Shown here one piece after another: positions 8,618-16,708 of a DNA stretch of 64,000 nt (position 1 is its first letter; each line of letters starts with the position of its first letter). A program made the translations under genes and the position numbers. The notes below the pieces were generated by a model. It had not been told where the DNA came from. It was given only the letters and a program-made list of their open reading frames with translations, and did no database searches. The stretch covers positions 46,235 to 110,234 of the forward strand of contig JAKSPO010000006.1 of the NCBI GenBank assembly GCA_024404675.1. Direction: 5' to 3'. The stretch is from Lachnospiraceae bacterium (GTDB taxonomy: Bacteria > Bacillota > Clostridia > Lachnospirales > Lachnospiraceae).

Positions 8618-9538
8618 CTACTCAAGCACCGTTATGTAGAGATCATCCAGATAATAGGATACATATGCACCGACGCTGTTCTGCGTCTCCTCAACGGTTC
8701 CGATCATCAGAAGACCGTCCTTCACACTGCTCTTCTCAATCGGAACGATGAACCGACATTCCGTCCAGGTATTCTTCCGCACCGGACAGGTTGCGCACAG
8801 TACGTACCGGTCAGCCCAGACCATAATCGGATTTCCGAGCCAGTCATATTCGATATCGTTACTTTTCGTACGCTTCGGAACCTGCACCCGCTCCTTGTGA
8901 TAGGTATCATACAAGCCAAACTGAATCTCCCCGTCGGCGCCGAAGCCCTCGTCGGTATAATATATCCGACACACGACCTCAACCACATGTCCGACCAGTG
9001 CATCGTAGGAAAGACCGTTCTTTGCATCCAGTGCGATTCCCGCGCCGCAGATACCCCATGTCGTTTCCTTACGCTTCGTAACACGGATGCAGTTCTCGCC
9101 CGAGTAGGAAAGCTTATCGCTCCACTCAGACACCGCTTCCCCGCCCACGTTACCGGGTGCAAGATAATTACCGAGTGCCCGCTCGAAATTATTGCAATAG
9201 ATCATCTCCCCCGGAATAATCTCGGGAAGGGATACCACCTTTCCGTCCGCATCAAAGGAAGCCATCGCATTGGCGCCGCCTTCACGAAGCTCTGCTATCA
9301 TCGCATCGATTGACGGCGTGACGGATACAGTCGGCACCTCAGTCATCATCACAATCGGTGTAGGTGTAACCGTAGGAGCTTCCGTTACCGAAGGCGTCAC
9401 ACTTATGCTCCCCGTCGGGACCTGCGTCGGACAGGGCGTAGGGCTCATGGCAATCGGCGGATTCAGATAATCCGCACTGCAGCCGATAGACATAAGCAAG
9501 ACTGCTAACAGAATAATACTTAAACCAAATCTTCTCAT
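8618..9538 (-). CDS. Lipoprotein with Pro/Thr linker and a beta-sandwich carbohydrate-binding-like domain
   Basis: This 306-residue protein begins with a lipoprotein signal peptide, lipobox SIGC with Cys20, so it should be anchored on the outer face of the membrane. Residues about 30-75 are a Thr/Pro/Val-rich linker. The remaining 225 residues look like a jelly-roll fold of the kind found in CBM4/9-type carbohydrate-binding modules (pattern YSGENCIRV, then alternating aromatic strands, ending LDDLYITV). No catalytic residues are recognised. Together with the SH3 glucosaminidase nearby it suggests wall or glycan binding, but the ligand is unknown. The gene stands alone, with GAAGGG before the ATG and about 80 bases of sequence without clear signals upstream. 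Confidence 0.75.
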   Translation of the reverse strand: MRRFGLSIILLAVLLMSIGCSADYLNPPIAMSPTPCPTQVPTGSISVTPSVTEAPTVTPTPIVMMTEVPTVSVTPSIDAMIAELREGGANAMASFDADGKVVSLPEIIPGEMIYCNNFERALGNYLAPGNVGGEAVSEWSDKLSYSGENCIRVTKRKETTWGICGAGIALDAKNGLSYDALVGHVVEVVCRIYYTDEGFGADGEIQFGLYDTYHKERVQVPKRTKSNDIEYDWLGNPIMVWADRYVLCATCPVRKNTWTECRFIVPIEKSSVKDGLLMIGTVEETQNSVGAYVSYYLDDLYITVLE

Positions 9539-9649
9539 TTTGACCCTTCTACAATAGTAGAATCATTAGAATGTAACACATTCGCCATCATAAAAATCTC
9601 CGGATTCATGATTGGCTACTCGTTCTTAGGAACCCCCTGAAACTAATAA

Positions 9650-9679
9650 CAGCCGACATGCTTTTCCATGCCGGCTGTC
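9650..9679 (-). terminator. Terminator after acpP
   Basis: ACAGCCG-ACATG pairs imperfectly with CATG-CCGGCTGT around a 6-base loop, 12 bases after the acpP stop codon. The minus-strand tail TTATTAGTTT is a weak U tract. Confidence 0.6.
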
Positions 9680-9690
9680 TGTGTTCCGAA

Positions 9691-9921
9691 TTACTCGATT
9701 CCCTTTGCTGCAAGATACTCAACAACATCTCCGATGCTCTTAAGCTCTTCAAGCTCTTCAGGCTGAATCTCGATGCTGTACTCATCCTCGAGTGCGGTAA
9801 CCAGCTCGTAAAGGTCAAGAGAATCAATTCTCAGATCCTCACGGAAAGTGGTCTCTTCGGTAATGCCGTTAGTATCAACTCCAAGCTGATCTTCCATAAT
9901 CTGAACAATCTTTTCAAACAT
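9691..9921 (-). CDS. acpP: Acyl carrier protein
   Basis: A 76-residue, strongly acidic four-helix protein that carries acyl chains on a phosphopantetheine arm during fatty acid or related synthesis. The modification site is Ser34 in the DSL motif. Ribosome site AAGGAG lies close to the ATG. It is a lone gene with its own promoter (9968-9996) and a terminator, not inside a fab cluster, so it may be the housekeeping ACP or a second, dedicated one; sequence alone cannot tell. Confidence 0.92.
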   Translation of the reverse strand: MFEKIVQIMEDQLGVDTNGITEETTFREDLRIDSLDLYELVTALEDEYSIEIQPEELEELKSIGDVVEYLAAKGIE

Positions 9922-9967
9922 ATGTGTTACTCCTTCTATATGAATATTTCATTGTTATCCGAGAGGA

Positions 9968-9996
9968 ATCATATTCCTACTCGCATTGTTTGTCAA
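9968..9996 (-). promoter_or_regulatory. Promoter of acpP
   Basis: Minus-strand TTGACA (9996-9991) and TATGAT (9973-9968) with a 17-base spacer, 46 bases before the acpP start codon. Confidence 0.8.
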
Positions 9997-10011
9997 TAGG
10001 CTTTTCGAAAA

Positions 10012-10461
10012 TCAGCAGCCGGGAATGCCGTCTCCGTCCACATCCTCGGGCATATCAGGCTGACCGTCGCCGTCCATATCGACCAAAGGTCCGTGTCCGC
10101 CGCCCATCATTCCATAGAATTCCTTGCCGACAACGTTCTTATCGTTACGGATCTGCTCAATCAAAGTAGAGAGCAGTCTGCGAACATCCTTGGAGTGCTT
10201 GATATTCTTCAGCTCGATTACGTGCTGCGTATCCACACGGGTGAACAGCTCAATCGTTCCGGTACCGAAGATCTTCTGTCCAAAGGTACGCGTCAGACGA
10301 AGGTCTACAATTCTGTATAAAAGCGTCTCATCGTAATTGGTCTTGAAGAATCCGGACTCTACATAAAGCGTATTCTTAGACACAGAATATTTTGTGAACG
10401 AGAACGGAAACCACATATGATGCTTTCTGTCCTTCCAAAGTATTACCTCATCTTCCATCAT
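10012..10461 (-). CDS. PH-domain protein with C-terminal Asp/Gly calcium-loop-like tail
   Basis: A 149-residue protein without signal peptide or membrane segment. Residues 5-110 fit a bacterial PH-like beta-barrel of the YdbT/bPH2 type (pattern YSVSKNTLYVESGFF, then RIVDLRLTRTFGQKIFG). Residues 128-136 read DMDGDGQPD, followed by VDGDGIPG at 141-148. Repeated DxDGDGxPD is the calcium-binding loop pattern of thrombospondin type 3 and dockerin-like repeats, which normally act outside the cell. AGGAGG lies about nine bases before the first ATG. It has its own promoter inside the gap before it. The binding partner is unknown; calcium binding is an inference from the motif. Confidence 0.75.
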   Translation of the reverse strand: MMEDEVILWKDRKHHMWFPFSFTKYSVSKNTLYVESGFFKTNYDETLLYRIVDLRLTRTFGQKIFGTGTIELFTRVDTQHVIELKNIKHSKDVRRLLSTLIEQIRNDKNVVGKEFYGMMGGGHGPLVDMDGDGQPDMPEDVDGDGIPGC

Positions 10462-10473
10462 GCTAACCCCTCC

Positions 10474-10489
10474 TAGATTTTATAATCTA
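10474..10489. promoter_or_regulatory. Palindrome in the leader of the PH-domain gene, possible operator
   Basis: TAGATT and AATCTA form a perfect 6-base inverted repeat around TTAT, between the -10 box and the ribosome site of the PH-domain gene. It could bind a repressor; the protein is unknown. Confidence 0.3.
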
Positions 10490-10494
10490 AAAAT

Positions 10495-10523
10495 ATTATA
10501 TCTGTGCATTTTCCAAAATACAA
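10495..10523 (-). promoter_or_regulatory. Promoter of the PH-domain protein gene
   Basis: Minus-strand TTGTAT (10523-10518) and TATAAT (10500-10495), 17-base spacer, immediately after the stop codon of the AEC transporter gene. Confidence 0.65.
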
Positions 10524-10530
10524 GAGCAAT

Positions 10531-11478
10531 TTATATGAAACCGAAACTCCGTAGCACAAAGAACATCCCCGTAATCGTCACAGAGGACACAAGGCTTGTC
10601 ATCATCACGATACCGGACACCAATCGGGCATCGCTTTTCATATTGCGCGCCATGATATAGCAGGCGACCGTCGACGGAGAAGCAAGCATGACCGCAATCG
10701 CTACAAGTGCCTCGTTCCGAAAGCCGCACAAAACTGCAAGCGGTACAAAAACGAGCGGCAATCCGACCGTCTTCAGAAAGGACGCTGCCACAGTCAGTCC
10801 GAGCTTACTCTTCGCAGCGCGAAACTCAAAGCCCGCACCGAGAATCACTAACGCGAAGGGAGAGGCAATCGCCGCAAAATTCGACAGCACCTTCATCGGA
10901 ATCTCCGGAATCGTGATATGGAAAAATGCAAACGGTAACGGCAGAAAGACCGCAATGATTAACGGATTTGTGACGATATCGAAAAGAATCTTCCCAAAAG
11001 GAATCTTTCGCTCGGTATCATCCCGTTTCGCATAAACTGTCAGTACGATAACCGACAATGCATTATATAACGGCACGCTTGCAACAATCATAAGCGGCGC
11101 AAGTCCGGTACTTCCGTACACATTTTTTACAAGTGCGATTCCAAGAACTGCGGCGCTGCCTCGAAAGGAGGCCATGGAAAATGCGCCGATCTGTTCCCGG
11201 TCCTTCACAAAAATCACTGCACATAACCACGACAGTAGGAAAGCCGCAAGCGTCGCGCCGGAGCAGAACAACATAAAACGGATGTCATAGCCGCTTTGCA
11301 GATCGGAGGTTGCGATGTCTAAAAACAGGAGCACCGGCAACGTCACGCGGAACGAAAACCGATCCGCCGCAGCCGTAAAATGCTCATCAAAAAAGCCAAG
11401 TCGCTTCAGTATATATCCGATGATGATTGTGATAAATACCGGAAGCGTTGCGTTAACGCTGAATAAAAAGGTGTCCAT
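10531..11478 (-). CDS. AEC (auxin efflux carrier) family transporter
   Basis: A 315-residue integral membrane protein with about ten hydrophobic helices in two inverted halves, as in the AEC/MdcF/YfdV carriers that move organic acids such as malate or malonate out of or into the cell. The N-terminus (FITIIIGYILKRLGF) and the second-half crossover region with Asn and Pro (VTNPLIIAV) are typical of the family. The substrate cannot be inferred. It starts 33 bases after greA and is probably in the same transcript; a weak GAGG precedes the ATG. Confidence 0.85.
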   Translation of the reverse strand: MDTFLFSVNATLPVFITIIIGYILKRLGFFDEHFTAAADRFSFRVTLPVLLFLDIATSDLQSGYDIRFMLFCSGATLAAFLLSWLCAVIFVKDREQIGAFSMASFRGSAAVLGIALVKNVYGSTGLAPLMIVASVPLYNALSVIVLTVYAKRDDTERKIPFGKILFDIVTNPLIIAVFLPLPFAFFHITIPEIPMKVLSNFAAIASPFALVILGAGFEFRAAKSKLGLTVAASFLKTVGLPLVFVPLAVLCGFRNEALVAIAVMLASPSTVACYIMARNMKSDARLVSGIVMMTSLVSSVTITGMFFVLRSFGFI

Positions 11479-11511
11479 ATAGCCTCAATTCCGGGATAAC
11501 CCCTTCTGCAA

Positions 11512-12015
11512 TCAATACTGGCTGATCGTATCCTGCGAATCATCCACGGTATTCTCGACCGATTTGATTACTACATAATAGGTCTCCCCGGACTCAAGTG
11601 TAACCTCCCGGCGCTCTCCGACCTTGTGACGATATACGGCCTTACCAAGCGGCGAATCTATGCTGATAAGCCCCTTTAAAGGCTTCGCACGAATCGTTGT
11701 GACGATACGGATCGTCATATCCTTCCCGGTCCGCTCATTGAAGAGAACGACCGTATTATTCATGCCGACCTCGTCCTCTTCTGAATCGCTGTCGATAATC
11801 TGCGCGGTCTTCACCATATTTTCCAGATAGCGAATACGGCTTTCGTTGCTGTTCTTCTCCCTTTTCGCCGCATAATACTCGAAATTCTCGCTGAGATCTC
11901 CCTGCGCTCTCGCTTCTTTCACGGCCTGAATTGCCTCCACGCGAACATTCAGCTTTCTGTGCTCGATCTCCTTGTTGATCTTCTCAATATCACTTTTCGT
12001 TAATTTATCATACAT
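11512..12015 (-). CDS. greA: Transcription elongation factor GreA
   Basis: GreA rescues backtracked RNA polymerase by stimulating cleavage of the nascent RNA. The 167-residue product has the N-terminal coiled coil, with the acidic tip lying within QGDLSENFEYY, and the C-terminal FKBP-like domain with SPLGKAV. The open frame extends 20 codons upstream of the ATG at 12015, but those residues do not fit the family, and the coiled coil begins right after the ATG. The C-terminal 15 residues are slightly longer than usual. An AEC transporter gene follows. Confidence 0.93.
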   Translation of the reverse strand: MYDKLTKSDIEKINKEIEHRKLNVRVEAIQAVKEARAQGDLSENFEYYAAKREKNSNESRIRYLENMVKTAQIIDSDSEEDEVGMNNTVVLFNERTGKDMTIRIVTTIRAKPLKGLISIDSPLGKAVYRHKVGERREVTLESGETYYVVIKSVENTVDDSQDTISQY

Positions 12016-12151
12016 AAGCCTTACTCCCGAATCATAATGTAAATCTACGAAAAAGCATACCCCATTCCCGCGCAAAAAGCAAGTGAACGAAGGAAAATGA
12101 CAAAATACTATTCATTTGCCGGAGGCCCCTCCGCCTGCGTCCCCCTCTTTC

Positions 12152-12179
12152 TTGACATTTATGTCAAATGCGATATGAT
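12152..12179 (+). promoter_or_regulatory. Promoter of pepF with an overlapping palindrome
   Basis: TTGACA (12152-12157) and TATGAT (12174-12179) with a 16-base spacer. The -35 box is part of a perfect inverted repeat TTGACAT-TT-ATGTCAA (12152-12167), so a regulator could block it. Confidence 0.7.
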
Positions 12180-12215
12180 GAAAGAAGTAATGCTACCTAA
12201 TATGGAGGATACACT

Positions 12216-14021
12216 ATGGCAGATTTATTGAAAGAGCGTAAGGACATTGCACCCGAGTTTCTCTGGGACCTTACGCCGATATATGCGTCGGACGAGGCCT
12301 GGGAGGCTGCATTTGCAGAAACCGAGCACTATGCCGACCGCTTCAAGTCCTATCCCGGAACGCTCGGCACCTCCGCAGAGCATCTCCGCGAATTCTATGA
12401 TTTGTACTTTAAAACCTTTGAAACAATGGAGCGTCTGAACGGCTATGCGTTCCAGCGTAAGTCGGAGGACAACCGTCAGGATACCGCCCAGAGCATGGCT
12501 TCCCGTGTATACAGTCGCTACGTGCAGCTTTTTAGCGTCGTATCCTTTGTGGACCCTGAGATTCTTGCTCTTCCGGACGAGACGCTGCAGAGCTTTCTGA
12601 CGGCAGACTGCCTTGCACCGTACCGTCACGTACTGGAGAATACGATTCGCAGCAAGGCACATACCCTTACCGACAAGGAGGAGGCAATCATCGCCGCATT
12701 TGGCGAGATTACCGGTGCCCCCGGCGACACGATGGATATGCTGACCGACGCCGACTTCACCTTCGATCCGATTCCCGATCCGGACAACCCGGGCGCTACG
12801 ATTGAGCTTACCGAAAGCAATTACATCCTTTTGCAAAGGAACAACAACCGTGCGATCCGTGAGGCTGCCTTCCGCAGCTATTATAAGACCTACAAGGGAC
12901 ACAACAACACATTTACCTCTCTTTATGAGACCAATGTAAAGGGCGACGCGCTGGTTGCAAGACTTCGTCACTACCCGTCCTCCCGTGCGATGTCTCTTGC
13001 AAGCAACAACATCCCCGAGAGCGTCTATGACAGTCTTGTAGATACCGTCCACGAGTTCCTGCCGTTAATGTACCGCTACGTAGCGCTTCGAAAGAAGATG
13101 CTCGGTCTCGACGAGCTTCACTATTATGATGTTTATGCCCCGCTTGTGAAGGATCTGAACAACTCCTACACCTATGAGGAAGCGAAGGAGCTGCTCCTTC
13201 AGGCCGTTGAACCGCTTGGCGAGGACTATGTTAACACCGTGAAGATGGGACTTAAGAACCGTTGGGTTGATGTATATCCGAATGTCGGTAAGAGCGGCGG
13301 TGCTTACTCGATCGGCACTAAGAAGGATCATCCGAATATTCTTATGAACTTCAACGGTACGCTTGATGATGTTTCCACGCTCTGTCACGAGATGGGACAC
13401 TCGATGCACACCTATCTGACACATCAGAAGCAGCCTGCCCAGTATGATGATTATGCACTCTTCATCGCCGAGGTCGCTTCCACCGTCAACGAGAATTTGC
13501 TGATTGAAAAGCTCCTTTCCGGAAACCCTGACAAGGCAACCAAGCTTTTCCTTCTGAACGAATATATGGAGGGCTTCAAGGGTACGATATTCCGTCAGAC
13601 CATGTTCGCTGAGTTTGAGAAGATCTGTCATGATAAGATTGACTCCGGCGACGCACTCTCGTCGACCTATATGAACAATCTGTATCGCGACCTGATTGCA
13701 CAGTATTTCGGTCCCGAGCTTGTGATTGATGAGGAGGTTTCCTACGAATGGAGCCGAATCCCGCACTTCTACAGAAGCTTCTACGTATACCAGTACGCAA
13801 CCGGTTACTCCTCGGCTGTAGCGCTTTCCGAGGCGATTCTGAAGGAGGGAGCGCCTGCAGTCAAAAAGTATCTTGAGTTCCTGTCTCTTGGTAGCTCTGT
13901 ATACTGTATGGACGCTCTGAAGCACGGCGGCGTTGACCTCTCCTCTCCCGAGCCTGTCAGAAAGGCAATGGAGAAATTCGATCGAATTCTTACAATGGCC
14001 GAAGAACTCGTTGCGGAATAA
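12216..14021 (+). CDS. pepF: Oligoendopeptidase F
   Basis: PepF is a cytoplasmic zinc endopeptidase (M3B family) that cuts peptides of roughly 7-17 residues. The 601-residue length and the zinc motif HEMGH at residues 391-395 are typical; the third ligand Glu lies about 25 residues on in IAEVASTVNE. The C-terminal YVYQYATGYSSA motif is also characteristic. GGAGG lies seven bases before the ATG, and a good promoter lies 36 bases further upstream. It is monocistronic; the next gene has its own promoter. Confidence 0.95.
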   Translation: MADLLKERKDIAPEFLWDLTPIYASDEAWEAAFAETEHYADRFKSYPGTLGTSAEHLREFYDLYFKTFETMERLNGYAFQRKSEDNRQDTAQSMASRVYSRYVQLFSVVSFVDPEILALPDETLQSFLTADCLAPYRHVLENTIRSKAHTLTDKEEAIIAAFGEITGAPGDTMDMLTDADFTFDPIPDPDNPGATIELTESNYILLQRNNNRAIREAAFRSYYKTYKGHNNTFTSLYETNVKGDALVARLRHYPSSRAMSLASNNIPESVYDSLVDTVHEFLPLMYRYVALRKKMLGLDELHYYDVYAPLVKDLNNSYTYEEAKELLLQAVEPLGEDYVNTVKMGLKNRWVDVYPNVGKSGGAYSIGTKKDHPNILMNFNGTLDDVSTLCHEMGHSMHTYLTHQKQPAQYDDYALFIAEVASTVNENLLIEKLLSGNPDKATKLFLLNEYMEGFKGTIFRQTMFAEFEKICHDKIDSGDALSSTYMNNLYRDLIAQYFGPELVIDEEVSYEWSRIPHFYRSFYVYQYATGYSSAVALSEAILKEGAPAVKKYLEFLSLGSSVYCMDALKHGGVDLSSPEPVRKAMEKFDRILTMAEELVAE

Positions 14022-14033
14022 TCGCGCAAATGC

Positions 14034-14061
14034 TTGATTTTTGTGAAGAAAGTGCTATACT
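14034..14061 (+). promoter_or_regulatory. Promoter of the small membrane protein gene
   Basis: TTGATT (14034-14039), 16-base spacer, TATACT (14056-14061), 34 bases before the ATG at 14096. Confidence 0.65.
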
Positions 14062-14095
14062 TTCACTATAAAGATAATATATGGAGGTAATTCTC

Positions 14096-14347
14096 ATGGA
14101 GAATTTTAGTTTGGACAAGATTAAGAAGTTCTTTCCTCTTGTTGACAAGGCTGTTGATTCTACCGGTCTTGTAACCTGCATCATCTGCTACCTGATCGTT
14201 GCTGTTATCGGCGGCGTTATTATCAAGTTCATCCCCTTCGTTGGTTGGATTCTTGGTATCATTCTCGAGCTTTGGTTCATTATCGGTATCGTTCTTGCCG
14301 TATACACCTTCCTTAAGGCTCAGAGCGGCAGCGGAAGCGGACAGTAG
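14096..14347 (+). CDS. Small two-helix membrane protein of unknown function
   Basis: An 83-residue protein with an amphipathic, charged N-terminus (residues 1-22) and two hydrophobic helices (about 25-45 and 48-72) followed by a Gly/Ser tail GSGSGQ. The open frame could start five codons earlier, but GGAGG lies eight bases before the ATG at 14096. Strong promoter, strong ribosome site and a strong terminator suggest an abundantly made small protein. No family is recognised with confidence. Confidence 0.75.
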   Translation: MENFSLDKIKKFFPLVDKAVDSTGLVTCIICYLIVAVIGGVIIKFIPFVGWILGIILELWFIIGIVLAVYTFLKAQSGSGSGQ

Positions 14348-14367
14348 TTTACACTGAATTAAGTAAG

Positions 14368-14411
14368 AAAGAGTCATGAAGTGCCGACGCATTTTCATGA
14401 CTCTTTTTTTG
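14368..14411 (+). terminator. Terminator of the small membrane protein gene
   Basis: AAAGAGTCATGAA and its perfect complement around a 13-base loop, followed by a run of seven T. Confidence 0.9.
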
Positions 14412-14478
14412 TGGAATTACGGTTTCTCGCTGTGAATAAAGGGCGCTGTGAAAAGCGAATGTCTCCCATAACACAAAA

Positions 14479-14515
14479 GACCGAGCGGCTCAGTTCGATA
14501 CTGAACCACTCGGTC
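14479..14515 (-). repeat. 37-nt dispersed hairpin, copy 1; likely terminator of upp
   Basis: GACCGAG and CTCGGTC close an imperfect hairpin with an inner TCAGT/ACTGA stem. On the minus strand it ends in TTTTGTG, 48 bases after the upp stop codon. A close copy is at 36022-36058, after plsC. The two copies differ at five positions, including a paired T-A to A-T exchange in the inner stem. Confidence 0.75.
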
Positions 14516-14562
14516 ATTATGATTCACCAGAGTTATTTCACTCCCTGCGTTCCTTTTCTCAA

Positions 14563-15192
14563 TTATTTCGTACCAAAGATTCTGTCGCCTGCATCGCCGA
14601 GACCGGGAACGATGTAGCCGTTCTCGTTCAGCTTCTCATCCATTGCGCCAATGTAGATATCTACGTCCGGATGTGCCTTCTTCAGAGCTTCAACGCCTTC
14701 CGGCGCTGCAATCAGGCACAGAAAACGGATTCTTCTAATGTTACGCTTCTTAAGCATATCGATAGCTGCGATTGCAGAACCGCCTGTAGCAAGCATCGGA
14801 TCAACAACGAAGATGTCACGCTCGGAAGCATCGGAGGGCATCTTGCAGAAATACTCGTGGGGCTCTAAGGTCTCCTCATCTCTGTACATACCGATATGGC
14901 CAACCTTCGCATTCGGATTCATACGAAGAATACCGTCGCAAAGACCGATTCCCGCACGAAGGATCGGCACAACGCAAAGCTTCTTGCCTGCAATCTCCTT
15001 AACGGTCGTCTTGCAAATCGGCGTCTCGATCTCCTTATCCGCAAGCGGCAGGTTCCGGCTTGCCTCATAATAAATCAACATGGCAACTTCATTAACCAGA
15101 TCACGGAAATCCTTGGTAGAAGTCTCCTTCATTCTCATAATACCAATCTTGTGCTGTAACAGCGGATGGTCCATAACTACTACATTACCCAT
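14563..15192 (-). CDS. upp: Uracil phosphoribosyltransferase
   Basis: Upp makes UMP from uracil and PRPP in the cytoplasmic pyrimidine salvage route. The 209-residue product has the PRPP-binding loop [11 protein letters not shown] and the C-terminal uracil-binding GLGDAGDR with expected spacing. GGAGG lies just before the ATG. It has its own sigma-A promoter (15241-15269). The NCS2 uracil/xanthine permease at 60935 would be a natural partner but is far away. Confidence 0.97.
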   Translation of the reverse strand: MGNVVVMDHPLLQHKIGIMRMKETSTKDFRDLVNEVAMLIYYEASRNLPLADKEIETPICKTTVKEIAGKKLCVVPILRAGIGLCDGILRMNPNAKVGHIGMYRDEETLEPHEYFCKMPSDASERDIFVVDPMLATGGSAIAAIDMLKKRNIRRIRFLCLIAAPEGVEALKKAHPDVDIYIGAMDEKLNENGYIVPGLGDAGDRIFGTK

Positions 15193-15240
15193 GATACATG
15201 TCCTCCATACCAGTCCGCAGACTGTTCATTTCTTCGTAAT

Positions 15241-15269
15241 ATTATACTACGCGGCGAAGGGTATTTCAA
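15241..15269 (-). promoter_or_regulatory. Promoter of upp
   Basis: Minus-strand TTGAAA (15269-15264) and TATAAT (15246-15241), 17-base spacer. It lies downstream of both structured repeats, so they are not part of the upp leader made from this promoter. Confidence 0.75.
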
Positions 15270-15287
15270 TAACCCGTTGCGAAAATC

Positions 15288-15458
15288 CCCCTAAAAAGAG
15301 GAGTAGCCCGAGCGATGTAACACGCCGGGCTAATATTATATGAAAAAATCAATTGGAAATGACTGAGTTCATCGGAGCGATGTTCGCTCTCGTTTCTTTC
15401 TGAGGCTTATTATAATCGTCATATTTTAGGATAGTATTTCGAGTTTGTAAATAAATTG
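15288..15458 (-). ncRNA. Structured repeat, copy 1: candidate small RNA gene
   Basis: A 171-bp unit highly similar to the unit at 15562-15734. It contains a terminator-like hairpin TAGCCCG/CGGGCTA (15304-15310 and 15326-15332), an inner hairpin GAGCGA/TCGCTC (15375-15380 and 15384-15389) and a promoter reading leftward, TTTACA (15451-15446), 17 bases, TAAAAT (15428-15423). There is no open frame with a ribosome site. A transcript of about 125 nt from near 15416 to the hairpin is predicted. Strand is inferred from the promoter. A miniature mobile element is the alternative. Confidence 0.5.
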
Positions 15459-15561
15459 TTAACTCTGCACGAAAAATCGTGACCAATTTTGTAAACAATT
15501 CCCGTTGACGAACCCGAACCATTCGCTCCCATTCTGGCCTTCTGCACCAATCATGAAAGTA
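15459..15561. other. Spacer between the two structured repeats
   Basis: 103 bases without an open frame. CACG-AAAAAT-CGTG near 15469-15482 is a short stem-loop; nothing else is recognised. Confidence 0.4.
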
Positions 15562-15734
15562 CCCCTAAAAAGAGGAGTAGCCCGAGCGAGGACGCTACGG
15601 GCTAATATTATATGAAAAAATAAATTGGAAATGTCTGTTTCATCGGAGCTTACTGACTTGCTCTCTCGTTTCTTTCTGAGGCTTATTATAATGGACATAT
15701 TTTAGGATAGTATTTCGAGTTTGTAAATAAATTG
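15562..15734 (-). ncRNA. Structured repeat, copy 2: candidate small RNA gene
   Basis: A 173-bp second copy. The outer segments are nearly identical to copy 1, while loops differ and stems are kept: TAGCCCG/CGGGCTA is extended here by AGCG/CGCT (15585-15588 and 15593-15596), and GAGC/GCTC (15646-15649 and 15660-15663) is kept with a different loop. ATGAC/GTCAT in copy 1 becomes ATGTC/GACAT here (15631-15635 and 15694-15698), a compensatory change. The leftward promoter TTTACA-17-TAAAAT (15727-15699) is present too. Confidence 0.5.
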
Positions 15735-15797
15735 AAAACATTATAAGAGAAATTGTAACAAAACTGCGATTTTTTACGGAAAATCCTCCAAATCACG

Positions 15798-15838
15798 CAA
15801 AAACTCCCGCATCATCCGTCAGAAGACGATGCAGGAGC
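15798..15838 (-). terminator. Terminator after the bPH1-like gene
   Basis: Stem CTCCTGCATC/GATGCGGGAG-type hairpin at 15804-15837, followed on the minus strand by TTTTT, 25 bases after the stop codon at 15863. Confidence 0.8.
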
Positions 15839-15862
15839 CCTGTTTTTTCAATCATTTTCCCT

Positions 15863-16246
15863 TTACAGGATGAATTCGGATATCATTCTGCCAATCTTGC
15901 CGATGTCAACCTGTCCCTTGAATTCAAACTTAGCCGTAAAGCCACTCGAGAACATAACGAAAAGTTCACAATCCGGGAATATCTCAATGAATCCGGGCGT
16001 CTGAATTGAGAAGAACTGAATTTTTGAGTACGGCATTGTGCTGAAGGACTTCTTTCTTCCGGTTATTCCCTGCACATCGATAGAGATGATTCGCTTATTT
16101 GTGAACACCAGCTGGTCACGAATCGTCTGGAATGCATAGATTACTTCCTCGTCCTTCACTAAAAGACCCTCTACCTCGTTACGAACCTCGTCCTTGTTGA
16201 TCGGTTTCAGGTTAAAAACACTGTTCTGATTAAAATTAATAGCCAT
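15863..16246 (-). CDS. Bacterial PH-domain protein (bPH1/YvbH-like)
   Basis: A 127-residue soluble protein with a bacterial PH fold of the PF08000 type: EGLLVKDEEVIYAFQTIRD, then strands FTNKRIISID and MPYSKIQFFSIQTPG, and a C-terminal helix. These proteins form ring-like oligomers in structural studies of the family, but their role is unknown. It is the last gene of a group that includes a YccF protein, a membrane-anchored protein and a Ser/Thr kinase, 39 bases after the YccF gene. A kinase-linked envelope function is possible but unproven. Confidence 0.8.
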   Translation of the reverse strand: MAINFNQNSVFNLKPINKDEVRNEVEGLLVKDEEVIYAFQTIRDQLVFTNKRIISIDVQGITGRKKSFSTMPYSKIQFFSIQTPGFIEIFPDCELFVMFSSGFTAKFEFKGQVDIGKIGRMISEFIL

Positions 16247-16285
16247 TAATATATCTCCTTTATCTCTCTATGCCTGACAGGCACT

Positions 16286-16648
16286 TTATTTTTCTATCCT
16301 TGCGCCGAAAGGCAGAAAGGACAGCTTAGCCAACTTAAAGAACTGTAAGCCGAACGGAATTCCCACGATTGAAATACACCAGAGCAATCCAAAAAATGCA
16401 TGCGCCAGGCCAAGTACAAGTCCAAAAGTGGGCACCCAGATAATATTGGCGATTACACTGGCAGCCCTTCCTCCATAAACGATCTTCTTCCCGAAGGGCC
16501 AGCACGCCGTTGCTGCAAACTTAAAGCACTGCAAGCCAAACGGAATTCCTACAATCGAGATGCACCAGAGCAATCCTGCAATTAACCATGCAAGACCGCA
16601 CTCTAATCCTCCTAATATAAACCAACAAATATTGCCAAGTAATTTCAT
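16286..16648 (-). CDS. YccF-domain membrane protein
   Basis: A 120-residue inner membrane protein made of two tandem copies of the YccF domain, each with the conserved core LLWCISIVGIPFG. Four hydrophobic helices are evident. The longest open frame begins at a GTG at 16669, but the ATG at 16648 has GAGG eight bases upstream and begins MKLLGN, the usual N-terminus for the family. Function in bacteria is unknown. It sits between a membrane-anchored protein gene and the PH-domain gene. Confidence 0.88.
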   Translation of the reverse strand: MKLLGNICWFILGGLECGLAWLIAGLLWCISIVGIPFGLQCFKFAATACWPFGKKIVYGGRAASVIANIIWVPTFGLVLGLAHAFFGLLWCISIVGIPFGLQFFKLAKLSFLPFGARIEK

Positions 16649-16708
16649 CCTGATATCCTCACTTTCCACTGCGTTTCAAATTATAACCACAAGATCGACA
16701 TGTCCGTA

